From Manis javanica (lineage: Eukaryota; Chordata; Mammalia; Pholidota; Manidae): DNA of 64,000 nt. The stretch is from assembly GCF_040802235.1 (NCBI RefSeq), contig NC_133167.1, forward strand, positions 97,760,001-97,824,000. Reading direction: 5' to 3'. The notes under the pieces are model-generated. The model was not told the DNA's origin and searched no databases. It was given only the letters and a program-made list of their open reading frames with translations. Both the position numbers and the translations under genes were made by a program. Positions 25,601 through 34,554 of the stretch are shown in pieces. Within the stretch, counting starts at the first letter, position 1; each line of letters opens with the position of its first letter.

Positions 25601-28600
25601 TATATAATGTTCTATTATAATAATCAAAATTTATTTTTTCTGTTATAAATAGGGCTGGTGGTTATCTTTTCTGTACGTAAAATTGTTGATTTATCATTAG
25701 AAGAGATACCTAGAAGGGAAATCACTATATATTAGGGGGTACCAACTTTAAGGGTCCTATACATGCTGTCAAATTGCTTTGCAAAAAAATTTGTATCAAC
25801 TTACATTCTTACCTCAAATAGGGAAGTTTTTACCATAGATTTGTTAACACTGTGCCTTTAAAAAAATCTGATATGATGGAAATAGTATTCTATTTAATTT
25901 GCTTTTTATTAGTGATATTTATACTTCTTTAAGTTTTTAGTTTTTAAAATTATCTTTTTGTCCATTTTTCTACTGAGGCCTTACTGTTTTTCTTAGTGTT
26001 ATGAATACTGTACATACCTGTGAGGAGCAAAAACTCCTTGCCTCTTAAAGTTGTTGCAAATATTTTCCTCATTTGCCTATTTTGTTTTCAACTATAAAGA
26101 AGTTTGTGTTGCTTTTTCTTTTTCTTCTTCTGCTTTTATTATTTAAAAGTCAACAAGTATGGCCATTCAAAGTAGGTATAAAAACAATCATCTTAATGTG
26201 ATGTTTTTCAAGAAAAAATATGATTTCTAATTTTGTAGTCTCCCAATTCCCTGTGCTGCCAGGGAAATGGCTTTATGCTTGTTTACAGGTTAATGATAAT
26301 ACAAATCATTATCATGTTGAGGGAGCCACTTATTGGAATACTGAAATTTAATGTCTATATCTACTACCCAAAGTATCATTCTGTACTTTTGATTGTGAGA
26401 ATAAAACAGGTCAGTTTATAAACCAAAGTAAAAGTAGTGAGCAAAATATTCTTTTGGTCTTTATGACTATGTAACATTCTCTGCTGATATCAACAATATT
26501 CCTTTCTTCTATCTTCCTATTTGTCTCAATTTCTGACCAGTGAGTTTACATATTATAGCAATATCAGACCAGGTTTTGTCTTACATCTGTTATCTTCCCA
26601 TGATTTTTCTAATGCATGTCTTATTTGGTCTGTGACATTATTAACCTTCATTTTCTCTAGCATAGTATTGTAGGAATCATAATGTACATTTTTACTGGGA
26701 GCTTCAACTTTCTTTTAAAGACATAGTTATTGCAAATGTAATTTAATAATACCTACATATTTACTGGATATATAAATAATGTTGTAGTTTTTAAATATCA
26801 CTTAAAAATTGTTTTGCTTTTTAAATCACAATTACTGTGTAGGCTTAGTTTAGCTAGATACTGGAATATTTCAATGAATGAAATGAAATAAAAAAAAAGA
26901 TTTTTAATTATAGTTCAGTTCATGCTTACCTGGAATCAGACAATTTGACAGCTGTAAACTGCTCTGGAGGACTAGGGCCCTCATCAGCTGTAAGAGAAAA
27001 AACATTTTGAAATAATTTTGACTTTCATTATAAATATACATGTAAAGACATTCTTCAGGTTTTAAAAAAGTAGTTTTAAAATTAAATGTCTATCATACCA
27101 TATAACTGTAACACAGTATTCACAGTATCATATTTACTTTTTCTTATAAGTACAGTGTTTAGTTTTATATACCTAGTAATTCAGACCTGGTGCTTATTTA
27201 ATCACTTCTAAGATATTTTCTCTTTGTGTTTTAAAACAGTAAACTAATAATCATTTAATATTTTAAAAAACTAAATGCTTTAATTTATTCAAGGGATGGC
27301 CATTCAGACCAAAAGATACTGCTTTTTATTTTTTAATTATCTCATTAGTGCCTCTTCTGGTAGGCTAAGAAGAATGAGAAAACTTTAAACTGTTAACAAT
27401 GCTTCAGGACAGTTTTGGCAAAAGGTCTAAAGAATAAAGGAATCAAACCTTTAACTCAACCAGGTTTTCTTCCTCTTTTTACTTATTATTTCAAATACTC
27501 ATGTTGTTTTTGATTTCCACAAGATACTCTTCTGAACTGTACGGAATGTTTTCAAGTGCTCACACTGGAAAGAGGGAGTTGCCAACATTTGGTGAATTTT
27601 GATGAAAGAAAAAAGTGGAAGAGTCAAATGCAGTGGACTCATTCCTTTGGAATATATTTGAGAAGAGTTAGAATTTGGCCTAAGTGACTATCATAAAACA
27701 TGTACGTTAAGTGGCCTTCCAGTGCTTCTCTCAGACACAAACCTTCTTTATGAGGAGCCCCCAGGGTAAAAAGTCCGTTGTCAAGTGCATGTATGTAGGT
27801 TCCTTTATCCATTTCAATCGCTATGGTTCCGGAAATTTCACCGAAGTTTGTTACTGTCCACCAGATTCCTAAAAAATAAAATCAGTATTTAAATTTATAT
27901 TTTAGATTTGACACAAAATTCTTATTGTTGCTCTACTTATTTTTAAGAACTTTTTATTTTGAAGTTGCAAGAAATAATACTGAGATTTCATAGATCTTTT
28001 ACTAGCTTTCTCCCAATGGCAACATCCTACATGGATACAGCACAGTATCAAAATCAGGAAAGTGACTCTGATGCTGTCCATGAGCCTTATTGGCAGTCAT
28101 CAGTTTTACACGCACTTATGTGTGTGTACGTGTGTGTGCAGATGAAGATGATTACCACCAACAGTCAGGTTAGGTTCTTTTAAAAATATAACATAGTAGT
28201 ACATGTGAAAGGACAAAATGATATAGAGAGAGCAGTCAGTCACTCTCATTCCGGCCACCATCCATCCGTGACTGCTTTCCAGAGGCACTGACTTCCTTAA
28301 CCTGTTCCTCAGGTATCCCTCCAGAGACACTTCCCTAGCATAGTATTCATAACTATGATTTTAGATTAGAAACAAAACGAGCAGAGACTGTGTCTATGGT
28401 ACACTAACAAATGTAAAACTCCAGGGTCTAATTATTTAAGCAGTTTTGCAAAAGTTTGTATTTTAACAGAAAAAAATGGTCTCAGATCTTTTCCCAAACT
28501 TCTTTATTGCACTGTAATTGACATATATTAGTTTCAGGTGTACAACACAATGATTTGTTATTCGTACATTGTGAAATGATCACAATTAAGTCCAGCTAAC

Positions 28601-31600
28601 ATGAATCACCACACATAGTAACAAATATTTTTTTTTGTGATGAGAACTTTTAAGATCTATTTCCTAACAACTTTCAAATATCCAATTCAGTATTATTAAA
28701 TACAGTCACGATGTTGTACATTACTTCCCATGACTTATTTATTTAATAATTAGAAGTTTGTACCTTTTGACCCCCTTCATCCATTTTATCCACCCCACCC
28801 CCTCCCCCTGGCAACCACTAATCTGTTCTCTGTATGATGAGTTCGGTTTTTATTTTTGTTTTTTATGATTCCACATATAAGTAAGACCATAGAGCATTTG
28901 CCTCTCTCTGACTTACTCTATGTAACATAATGTCCATGCTCAAGGTCCATCTGTGGTGTCACAAATGGCAAGATTTCATTCATTTCTATGGCTGAGTAAT
29001 ATTCCATTATATATGTATACACGTTTTCCTTATCCATTTCATTCATTCTTTGGATGGTTACTTAGGTTACTTCCATGTCTTCACTATTATACATGATGCT
29101 GCAATGAACATCTGGTTTTCTAATGAGTTGTAGGAGTTCTTTATATATTTTGGATATCAATCTCATCAGATATATGACTTGCATGTATTTAATCTCATTT
29201 AGGAGGTTGCCTTTTCATTTTTGTTGATGGTTTTCTTTGCTGTGTAGAAGCTTTTTCATTTGACATAGTCCCACTTGTTTATTTTCCCTTTTGTTATCAA
29301 ATCCAAAAAAACCTTCACCAAGACTGATGTCAAGAAGCTTATCACCTGATTTCTTCTAGGAGTGCTATGGTTCCAGGTCTTTCAAGTCTGTAATACATTT
29401 TGGGTTGATTTTTGTGTATGGTAAAGGACAGTGGTCCAGTTTTCCTAACACTGTTCACTGAAGAGAATGTACTTTCCTCTTTGTATATTCTTGGCTCCTT
29501 GGTCATAAATTAACTGACCATATATCCATATGTTTATTTCTGGGATCTCTTTTCTCTTCCATTGATTGATGTGTTTTTATGCCAATAACATACTGCTTTC
29601 ATCACTACAGCTTTGTAACATAGTTTAAAATCAACGAGCATGATGCCTCCAGTTTTGTTCTTCCTCAAGATTGCATTGGCTACTTGGGGGTCTTTTTAGT
29701 TCCACACAAATTTTAGGATTATTTATTCTATTTTGTGATGCCACTAGAATTTTGATTGGGATTGCACTGAATCAGTAGATTGCTTTGGAATAGTATGGAC
29801 TTTTTAACAATATTAATTTTTCTAACTCATGAGAGTGGAATACCTTTCTATTTATATGTGTCTTCTTCAATGTCTTTCATCAATGTTTTACAGTTTTTAG
29901 TATATAGGTTTTTGAACTCCTTGGTTAAATTTATTGCTAGGTATTATATTCTTTCTAATGCAATTGGATTGAATAGGTTAATAAATGGCATTGTTTTCTT
30001 AATTTTTTTTGCTAGTGCTTATTAACGAATAGAAACACAACAGATTTTTGTATGTTGATTTTGTATCCTGCAACTTAACTGAATATGCTTATTCTAACAG
30101 TTTCAGGCAGTCTTTAGGGTTTTCTATATATATCATGTCATCTACAAAGAGGCAAATCTGTATTTCCTTTCTGATTTAGATGCCTTTTATTTCTTTTTCT
30201 TGCCTAATTGCTCTGGCTAGGACTTCCAATACTATGTTGAATAAAAATGGCAAGAGCAGGCATCCTTGTCTTGTTCTCCACCTTAGAGGAAGAGCTATGA
30301 CTTTTTCACTGTTGAAGGTGAACCTAAATTATACTTTAGCTAAAATAGAAATATGTCAATCATTAACAGCATATCAGATGATATTAAAGATCGTTAATTT
30401 TGTTAGGTCTTATAATGATATAGTGTTATATATTAAAATAAAGAGCAAAATAGAAGGAAGGAGAGAAACTGACTTTATAAGAAATGCACATATACATATA
30501 TGGGTAAAATGACACAATATCTGCGATTTACTTTAATTCTCCAGAAAAATTGTATGTGGGGTATTATCTCACAGCATGGATATGTGTAAATGAAACAAGA
30601 CTGGTAAAATATTGATAATTGCTAATGCTGGAGGCATGGATGTATGGGAGACTTATTGTATTCTTTGCTCTACTTATGAATTAGAATTTTCATAATTAGA
30701 AGTTTTAGTAATTAAATTAAGCACACTGCAAAGAAGTTTCTATACATCTAAATAGGGCAGGCTTTCCATTACTAATAAAAAAAGATTAGTAAAATTTTAG
30801 CTTAAATGATGATGGGTCTTACCTAGTACTATATACAAATCAGCTTAAGAGCTGAAAATGAAACCAGTGTAATTCACTGGCAGATTAAATGGAGAAAGCC
30901 ATGTAATCATTTCAATGATGCAGAAAAAATGATTAGATAGGGAAAAAACCACCCTTTACAATAAAAACTCCTAGGAAACTAAGTTTAAAAGGAAACATCT
31001 TCATTCTGACAAAAGGTTATCTACAAAATTCTACAGCTAACATCTTATAATGTACTATTAAAAGCTTTCTGCCTAAGATTGGGAATAAGACCATTATGTC
31101 TGCTCTTACCATTTCTGTCAACATTATAGAAGTCCTGGCCAGTGCAATGAGAAATAGAAAAGAGATAAAAACACAAAGATTGGAAAGGAAGAAGTAAAAC
31201 CAAATTCATAGTGAACAGTTTATAGATTTCTCAGTTTTCTACGTAAACAAACAAACACTAGAACTAATAAATGAATTTAATGATGTCTCAGGCAACACAG
31301 TCAATATACAAACATCAATTATATACCTTATCCTAACAATAAATAACTGGAAAAAAAATTTAATTTCTACTTACAGTACTGTAGAATTATAAATCATTAA
31401 GAATTTAAAAAAACTTGCGAGACTGCTACACTGAAAACTGCAAGTTATCGAGTCAATATTAAGATGTTGACTCTTCCTAAATTAACTAAATTCAATCCAA
31501 TTCTCCCAGGAAATCCAACAGGATTTATTGTAGAATGTAATAAGCTGACTATAAAATTCATATGGAAATGCAAACAATCTAGAATAGTCAAAACAACCTT

Positions 31601-34554
31601 ATAAAAGAAGTATAAAGTTGGAGAGCTCACACTATCTGATTTCAAGATTAATGAAATGTGAGAGTTAAGACAAATACATCAATGGAACAATAGACAAACT
31701 GATGGAACAAAATAGACCAGCACATATAAAGTCAGTATGTTTTTGACAAAGACACTCCTCTAGGGTTCACAGATCCTGAGTCCAGGGTGTGTGTTGTGTG
31801 GGTGTGTTTTCCATCACGACATCAACAATTCTCCTGTGCCAGGAGGGTGTCTGAGAATTCAACCCAGTTGTGACACCATCAGCCTGCCCGGCGGCACATG
31901 GAAGCATCTGAGTTCCCCAAAAGTGGAAGTTCTCTCAGAAGGGGAGTGGGGTGCAAAAGGGAGAGCAAAACGCTCTTCTCAAGGGGTTTCTGTGAGGGCT
32001 TCATGGCACAGCCATGACTGATTAAACCACTGGCTACCTGCTGAGTCAACCTCCAGCCTTCACCCTTGCGTGGGGTGCAAAAGTCTCTCATTATTGTACA
32101 AGACACCCATTCATCTTTATGGCTCTGAAGTGTTTTCAGTAACTGTGAAGTTCCAATGTACCTGAGAGAGATTTGAATCATCTGAATGACCAAATATATA
32201 CTTCTTGTAACTCACTCTATTGCAGACACCAAGCAGTTTAACAGAGAAAGGAAAGTCTGTCCACCAAGGAGGCTGGAACAACTGGGCAGCAATATGAGAA
32301 GGAAGAAAAAAAGAACCTTGACTCTACCTACTTCACATATACCAAAAATTAATCTGAGATGGATCACAGATCACAGATCTACTGTAAAAGCTAAAACTAT
32401 GAAAGCTCTTCTAGAAAATGTTGAAAGGATATCTTTAGGACCTCGGGGTAAGTATTTAAATTGGAGAAATAAGGTGGTAGCAGTAATAGAAAAAAATTAA
32501 TTGGGCTTTATAAAAGCTCACAACTTCTATATATATATATATATATATATCAAATTATTATATTGTACACCTACAACTAATACAATGTTATACAATCAAT
32601 TATATCAATTACAAAAATTGAAAACTGCTTATCAAAGAAATACCATAAAACAAATGAAAAGTCAAAACAGAGACTTGGACAATAGACATGACAGAATTTT
32701 AATGCTTTCTTGGTGGGAGTATAAAAATGGTACAACAACTTTGGAAAATTTTTTATAATTTCTTATATAGTTAAATATTCACATGTCCTTGGACACAGCA
32801 GTTCTGTGCCTATACAGCTAATCAAGATACTTACCATAATTTTGGAATTGATTTGCTATTTAAAAAAAGTAAGGTTTTTCTAGAGTATTAGCTTTATACC
32901 ATTCATTACCATTCATATAAAGTGTGAAGGAGCCATAATACCAAGTTTCAAAATGCAATTTGCCAGGTATTAAAAAAGAAAAAAAATTGCTTTAAAGTAT
33001 AGGTGTGGAAAGGATAGTAACAGAGAGGATGGTATCTCTGTCACTACACAGTAAACAGGCTGGTTAAGAGTGTTTAAGTCAGTGTATCTCTGGTAGCATT
33101 TACAGGCTACCTCTGTCTAAAATTTTCATTCATTTCACAGTACACAAAGTAATTATTTTTACTATGAAGTAAATATTTATATTTCCTTTAGAGCCACACA
33201 AATCACTGGCTTCTACAATTAAAATGCATACATGCTCAAAGAAAATAACCACAGTAAAATACATTTGGTTAAGTAATATTTATCTGTATTCGGCCTTTAA
33301 AATTATATATCAGAATCCCTGCTGAATCAGAGAGCTACGTTTCCTCTCCTGTGTTTTGTTCCTGACAATGAAGAAAAGGCAGCAGCATTTACTGTGCTAG
33401 CGAACAGAAGGAACTGACAACGGTAAACAATATTTGAGCACTTTAAGACAAACATGAATAGGTCATAAATTCCTTCCACTTTCTTTTTACTACTTACCCC
33501 AGCTAAGAAAGTATTTTTAAAGGGATCTCAACCAATGTTAACTCTTCTCAGAACCAAGTATAGAAAACTGACTTACCAACAATGTCAAGTTGAGTTTCTT
33601 CCTCTTCTTCTCTTTTCCTCTTCTTCTCTTTGCTTTTTTTCTTCTTACTACACGAGATAATAAAGATAAATTTAGATATATTGACTTGCACATGAAGTAT
33701 CACTAGAGGGAATCTCAGAAGAGTATTTAAGCTGTACATTGACTCATAAATCATGGATTTACAATGATTTATGTTAACACACCCTCTTACCTCTCACATT
33801 GAGAAGCACTTCTGATCTGTACATATTATGTTAAAATTAAGAGAACGGCCTCTGGAGCCAGGCTGTCTTTTCAAACCCTGAAACTGTCACTTCTAAGCTC
33901 TATGATTTTTGGAAATTTTACTTAAATCTCTCTGTGAGCCCGTTTCCCCTCCTATAATAACTGACCCAACTCTTACTATTATTTATTTTTTAGGAGAGCG
34001 CAAGGCAGAGGCTTTTATTTAGTGAGAAAGCAAGAGGACAGAGCTCCCGGCTCAGGCCAGGAGGGGACAAGGGAGTCCCCTGACCCAACTCTTAAAGTGA
34101 TGATGAGCTAACACGAATCATATGTTGCCGGTGAGAATGTAAAATGGTACAGCCGCTATGGAAAAGAAAACGTTAAAAGTTCCCTCAAAAAGTTAAAACA
34201 CACATCGTATGACCTAATAATCTACTTCTACGTAGACACCCCCCGCCAAAAAGAAAACTTAAGTTCACACAAAGACTTATAAAAGAATATTCACAGCAGC
34301 GTCACTCTTAGCAGCAAAACGTAGAAACAATCTAAATGTCCATCACCTGATGGGTGGATGAACAAAATGCTACACCGAACCCGGCGCAGCCTCTGCGCCC
34401 CGGGACAAGGGGCCGGGCCGGGGCTGGGGTCCGACCCACAGGGCCCCGGAGAGTCGCGGCGGGGGGCGGAGGGCAGGAAAGAGCAGCCTCACCTCTGAGC
34501 CCTGGTTCCCTTGAGCACGAGCTTGGTGGACTTGACGTAGGAGTACTCGGCCAT
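16618..34554 (-). CDS. FRG1: FRG1 (FSHD region gene 1), complete, 9 coding exons, 258 aa
   Basis: What is seen: nine minus-strand exons (34493-34554, 33577-33647, 27743-27868, 26930-26987, 25229-25343, 21750-21854, 18478-18569, 17856-17966, 16618-16654) total 777 bases, i.e. 258 codons plus TGA, the same length as human FRG1. All introns are GT-AG and all phases join. Protein layout: N-terminal [17 protein letters not shown]; a Lys/Arg-rich nuclear localisation stretch at residues 22-33 followed by five Glu; a fascin-like beta-trefoil from about residue 50 to 190 ([37 protein letters not shown]); and a basic C-terminus ending in LKADRYCK. Known: FRG1 is nuclear and nucleolar, is found in spliceosomal C complexes and Cajal bodies, and binds and bundles F-actin; its overexpression affects muscle. 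Differences from human: Arg-Ala-Gln at 18-20 for Lys-Thr-Lys, Ala for Val at 87, Asp for Asn at 144. No frameshift or stop: an intact single-copy-type gene, not one of the processed FRG1 pseudogenes. Confidence 0.98.
16655..17855 (-). other. FRG1: FRG1 intron 8
   Basis: 1201 bases, AT-rich. No repeat or gene recognised with confidence. Confidence 0.8.
17856..17966 (-). CDS. FRG1: FRG1 exon 8
   Basis: Acceptor AACAG, donor GTAGGT. Encodes [20 protein letters not shown], then [16 protein letters not shown] (residues 211-246), plus two bases of Arg247. It contains the start of the C-terminal basic region. Confidence 0.97.
17967..18477 (-). other. FRG1: FRG1 intron 7
   Basis: 511 bases. The segment 18110-18370 is noticeably less AT-rich than the flanking intron and is open for 112 codons on the opposite (plus) strand at 18111-18449. 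No domain is recognisable, and it is not annotated as a gene. Confidence 0.8.
18478..18569 (-). CDS. FRG1: FRG1 exon 7
   Basis: Acceptor CAG (18572-18570), donor GTACGT from 18477. Encodes residues 180-209: [20 protein letters not shown], then [10 protein letters not shown], plus two bases of Val210. The exon 8 phase fixes the donor choice (TATGT|GTACGT). Confidence 0.97.
18806..18910 (+). repeat. Direct repeat, copy 1 (FRG1 intron 6)
   Basis: Shares long blocks with 19778-19876: 'agtttatagatcagatcctg', 'ctcaaagtaatacagta' and 'atcaaatta'. Homology stops sharply on both sides. No known repeat family was recognised. Confidence 0.75.
19108..19148. repeat. (TA)n-rich, partly palindromic simple repeat
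   Basis: Alternating ta/at stretch that can fold back on itself (atatatatattatattatatatataatatatat). Confidence 0.85.
19778..19876 (+). repeat. Direct repeat, copy 2 (FRG1 intron 6)
   Basis: Second copy of the element at 18806-18910, same orientation, about 970 bp away, with a few substitutions and small indels. The intervening DNA is not shared, so this is either two insertions of one unnamed repeat or a short segmental duplication. Confidence 0.75.
20925..21480 (+). repeat. Old L1 fragment, 3' end
   Basis: Typical L1 3' order: 'ctggtatatgctggggggag', 'ttggcagtatctaacaatta', 'tagaaataacctaaatttcc', 'ttgattaaatacattatgga' and 'atggagtattgtgtagctgtt', ending in A-rich sequence. Sense to the plus strand, i.e. 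antisense to FRG1. Confidence 0.75.
21750..21854 (-). CDS. FRG1: FRG1 exon 6, beta-trefoil end
   Basis: Acceptor TAG, donor GTAATC; 105 bases, 35 whole codons. Encodes residues 145-179: [20 protein letters not shown], then [15 protein letters not shown]. It could be skipped without changing frame. Confidence 0.97.
21855..25228 (-). other. FRG1: FRG1 intron 5
   Basis: 3374 bases. It includes a repeat-like segment at about 22985-23230 (with a 14-A run and 'aaaagtttgaaaattactga' at its end, resembling a DNA transposon remnant) and an L1 3' end at 23985-25070. Otherwise no gene. Confidence 0.75.
23985..25070 (-). repeat. Old L1 (L1MA/L1MB-like), 3' UTR and end of ORF2
   Basis: Antisense reading shows 'acataattgacacaacgtta', 'taaggtgtacagacagcata', 'gattccacatataagg', 'aatattccattgtatacac', 'tgtgaatgatgctgctgctc' and 'ctagtgatgtcgagcatc', in the order of an inverted L1 3' end. 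Reading frames are broken. It has the same orientation as FRG1. Confidence 0.85.
25229..25343 (-). CDS. FRG1: FRG1 exon 5, beta-trefoil core
   Basis: Acceptor AAG, donor GTAAGT, ending in phase 0. Encodes residues 106-144, with [20 protein letters not shown], then [18 protein letters not shown]. Glycine-rich turns typical of fascin-like trefoils are visible. The CpG content is higher than in the surrounding intron. The last residue is Asp (human Asn). Confidence 0.97.
25344..26929 (-). other. FRG1: FRG1 intron 4
   Basis: 1586 bases. Contains a probable very old antisense L1 piece (about 25500-26150) next to a short fragment with 'gccacatgtggctactggctacc' (25458-25480), a motif common in a mammalian DNA-transposon repeat. 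Confidence 0.75.
25500..26150 (-). repeat. Very old L1 (L1M-type) fragment
   Basis: Antisense blocks resemble the inverted L1 3' end: 'tataaatagggctggtggtt', 'gagatacctagaagggaaat', 'atgctgtcaaattgctttgc' and 'cttctttaagtttttag'. It is strongly diverged. Confidence 0.5.
26930..26987 (-). CDS. FRG1: FRG1 exon 4
   Basis: Acceptor CAG, donor GTAAGC. Encodes residues 87-105 ([19 protein letters not shown]) and two bases of Arg106. The split first codon gives Ala, where human has Val. Confidence 0.97.
26988..27742 (-). other. FRG1: FRG1 intron 3
   Basis: 755 bases, AT-rich, with no repeat or gene recognised. Confidence 0.8.
27743..27868 (-). CDS. FRG1: FRG1 exon 3, start of the beta-trefoil
   Basis: Acceptor TAG (27871-27869), donor GTTTGT from 27742. 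Encodes residues 45-86, beginning [20 protein letters not shown] and ending [10 protein letters not shown]. This is a highly conserved part of the fascin-like domain. The donor GTTTGT is the least consensus-like in the gene but is preceded by AAG. Confidence 0.97.
28495..30325 (-). repeat. L1 (L1MA-like), 3' UTR and 3' half of ORF2
   Basis: About 1.8 kb in antisense: 'tttcaggtgtacaacacaat', 'ccacatataagtaagacca', 'gctgagtaatattccatta', 'gggttgatttttgtgtatgg', 'tttgattgggattgcactga' and 'ggcatccttgtcttgttctc'. These follow the L1 ORF2 order in reverse. Many stops and frameshifts; non-functional. Confidence 0.9.
30430..30720 (+). repeat. Old L1 3' terminal fragment
   Basis: 'aatgaaacaagactggtaaa', 'ttgataattgctaatgctgg' and 'ttgtattctttgctctactt' followed by 'gaattttcataatta' match the 3' end of an old L1 subfamily in sense orientation. 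Confidence 0.6.
30820..31755 (+). repeat. L1 ORF2 fragment, part 1 (interrupted by a solo LTR)
   Basis: Sense L1 ORF2 blocks: 'cagattaaatggagaaagcc', 'tcctggccagtgcaatgaga', 'aaatccaacaggatttattg', 'aaattcatatggaaatgcaa', 'atcaatggaacaatagacaa' and 'ttttgacaaagacac'. It continues after the LTR at 32225. Degenerate. Confidence 0.88.
31756..32224 (+). mobile_element. Solo LTR (ERVL/MaLR-like), 469 bp, inserted in L1
   Basis: Interrupts an L1 exactly between 'gacaaagacac' and 'gacaccaagcag': the 5-base GACAC occurs at 31751-31755 and 32225-32229 as target-site duplication, the size usual for ERVL-class elements. The LTR ends in CA; its first bases are TC rather than TG, probably a mutation. Internal blocks such as 'actgattaaaccactgg', 'caacctccagcc' and 'gaccaaatatatacttcttg' are ERVL-LTR-like. 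Non-coding, no viral gene present. Orientation inferred from the polyadenylation-type end at the right. Confidence 0.82.
32225..32830 (+). repeat. L1 ORF2 fragment, part 2, and L1 3' pieces
   Basis: Resumes the L1 broken at 31755: 'aaaggaaagtctgtccacca', 'ctggaacaactgggcagcaa', 'aaaaattaatctgagatgga', 'gtaaaagctaaaactatgaa'. Then comes the (TA)n tract and 'tgtacacctacaactaatac', followed by another L1 bit ('ggtgggagtataaaaatggt'). Confidence 0.85.
32528..32550. repeat. (TA)n microsatellite
   Basis: 23 bases of uninterrupted alternating T/A inside the L1 remnant. Confidence 0.92.
33577..33647 (-). CDS. FRG1: FRG1 exon 2, basic/acidic nuclear-localisation segment
   Basis: Acceptor TAG at 33650-33648 and donor GTAAGT from 33576. 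Encodes [20 protein letters not shown] followed by LDIV and the first base of Gly45. This is the N-terminal nuclear/nucleolar localisation region of FRG1. The exon is nearly pure purine on its coding strand over its first 50 bases. Confidence 0.97.
33850..33975 (+). repeat. MIR SINE
   Basis: 'cctctggagccaggctgtct', 'gaaactgtcacttctaagct' and 'aaatctctctgtgagcccgt' follow the MIR consensus (gactctggagccagactgcc ... ctcagtttcc). It was later split by the retrocopy at 33976-34079. Confidence 0.75.
33976..34079 (-). mobile_element. 104-bp retrocopy with A-rich tail and target-site duplication
   Basis: The 15-base ctgacccaactctta is present at 33961-33975 and 34080-34094, flanking a 104-base insert. 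On the minus strand the insert ends in a polyadenylation signal (aataaaa), then 'gcctctgccttgcgctctcc' and an A-rich tail (aaaaaataaataatag). The pre-insertion site reads CTTT|AAG on the minus strand, an L1-endonuclease-like cut. So it is an L1-mobilised transcript 3' end. The U3-R-like wording suggests a transcript polyadenylated in an LTR, or a lineage-specific SINE-like element. Confidence 0.82.
34115..34372 (+). repeat. L1 3' fragment abutting the FRG1 CpG island
   Basis: 'gccggtgagaatgtaaaatg', 'aaagttccctcaaaaagtta', 'cacacaaagacttataaaag' and 'aacaatctaaatgtccatca' followed by 'gatgggtggatgaacaaaatg' are in L1 3' order, sense to the plus strand. It stops where the GC-rich island begins. 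Confidence 0.85.
34493..34554 (-). CDS. FRG1: FRG1 exon 1 (coding part), residues 1-20 plus two bases of codon 21
   Basis: ATG at 34554-34552 in a strong Kozak context (ggcgccATGg). It encodes [20 protein letters not shown] and ends AGAG before donor GTGAGG (34492). Residues 18-20 are Arg-Ala-Gln, where human has Lys-Thr-Lys. The 5' UTR lies in the CpG island upstream (up to roughly 34740); its exact start cannot be read. Confidence 0.97.

Larger units (their letters stand above)
27869..33576 (-). other. FRG1: FRG1 intron 2, LINE-rich
   Basis: 5708 bases, the largest intron. From about 28495 to 32830 it is a continuous patchwork: one L1 in FRG1 orientation, followed by L1 pieces in the opposite orientation, one split by a solo LTR. 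The remainder is plain AT-rich DNA. Confidence 0.85.
33648..34492 (-). other. FRG1: FRG1 intron 1
   Basis: 845 bases; holds a MIR, a retrocopy with target duplications, and an L1 3' fragment that stops about 120 bases from exon 1. Confidence 0.85.
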
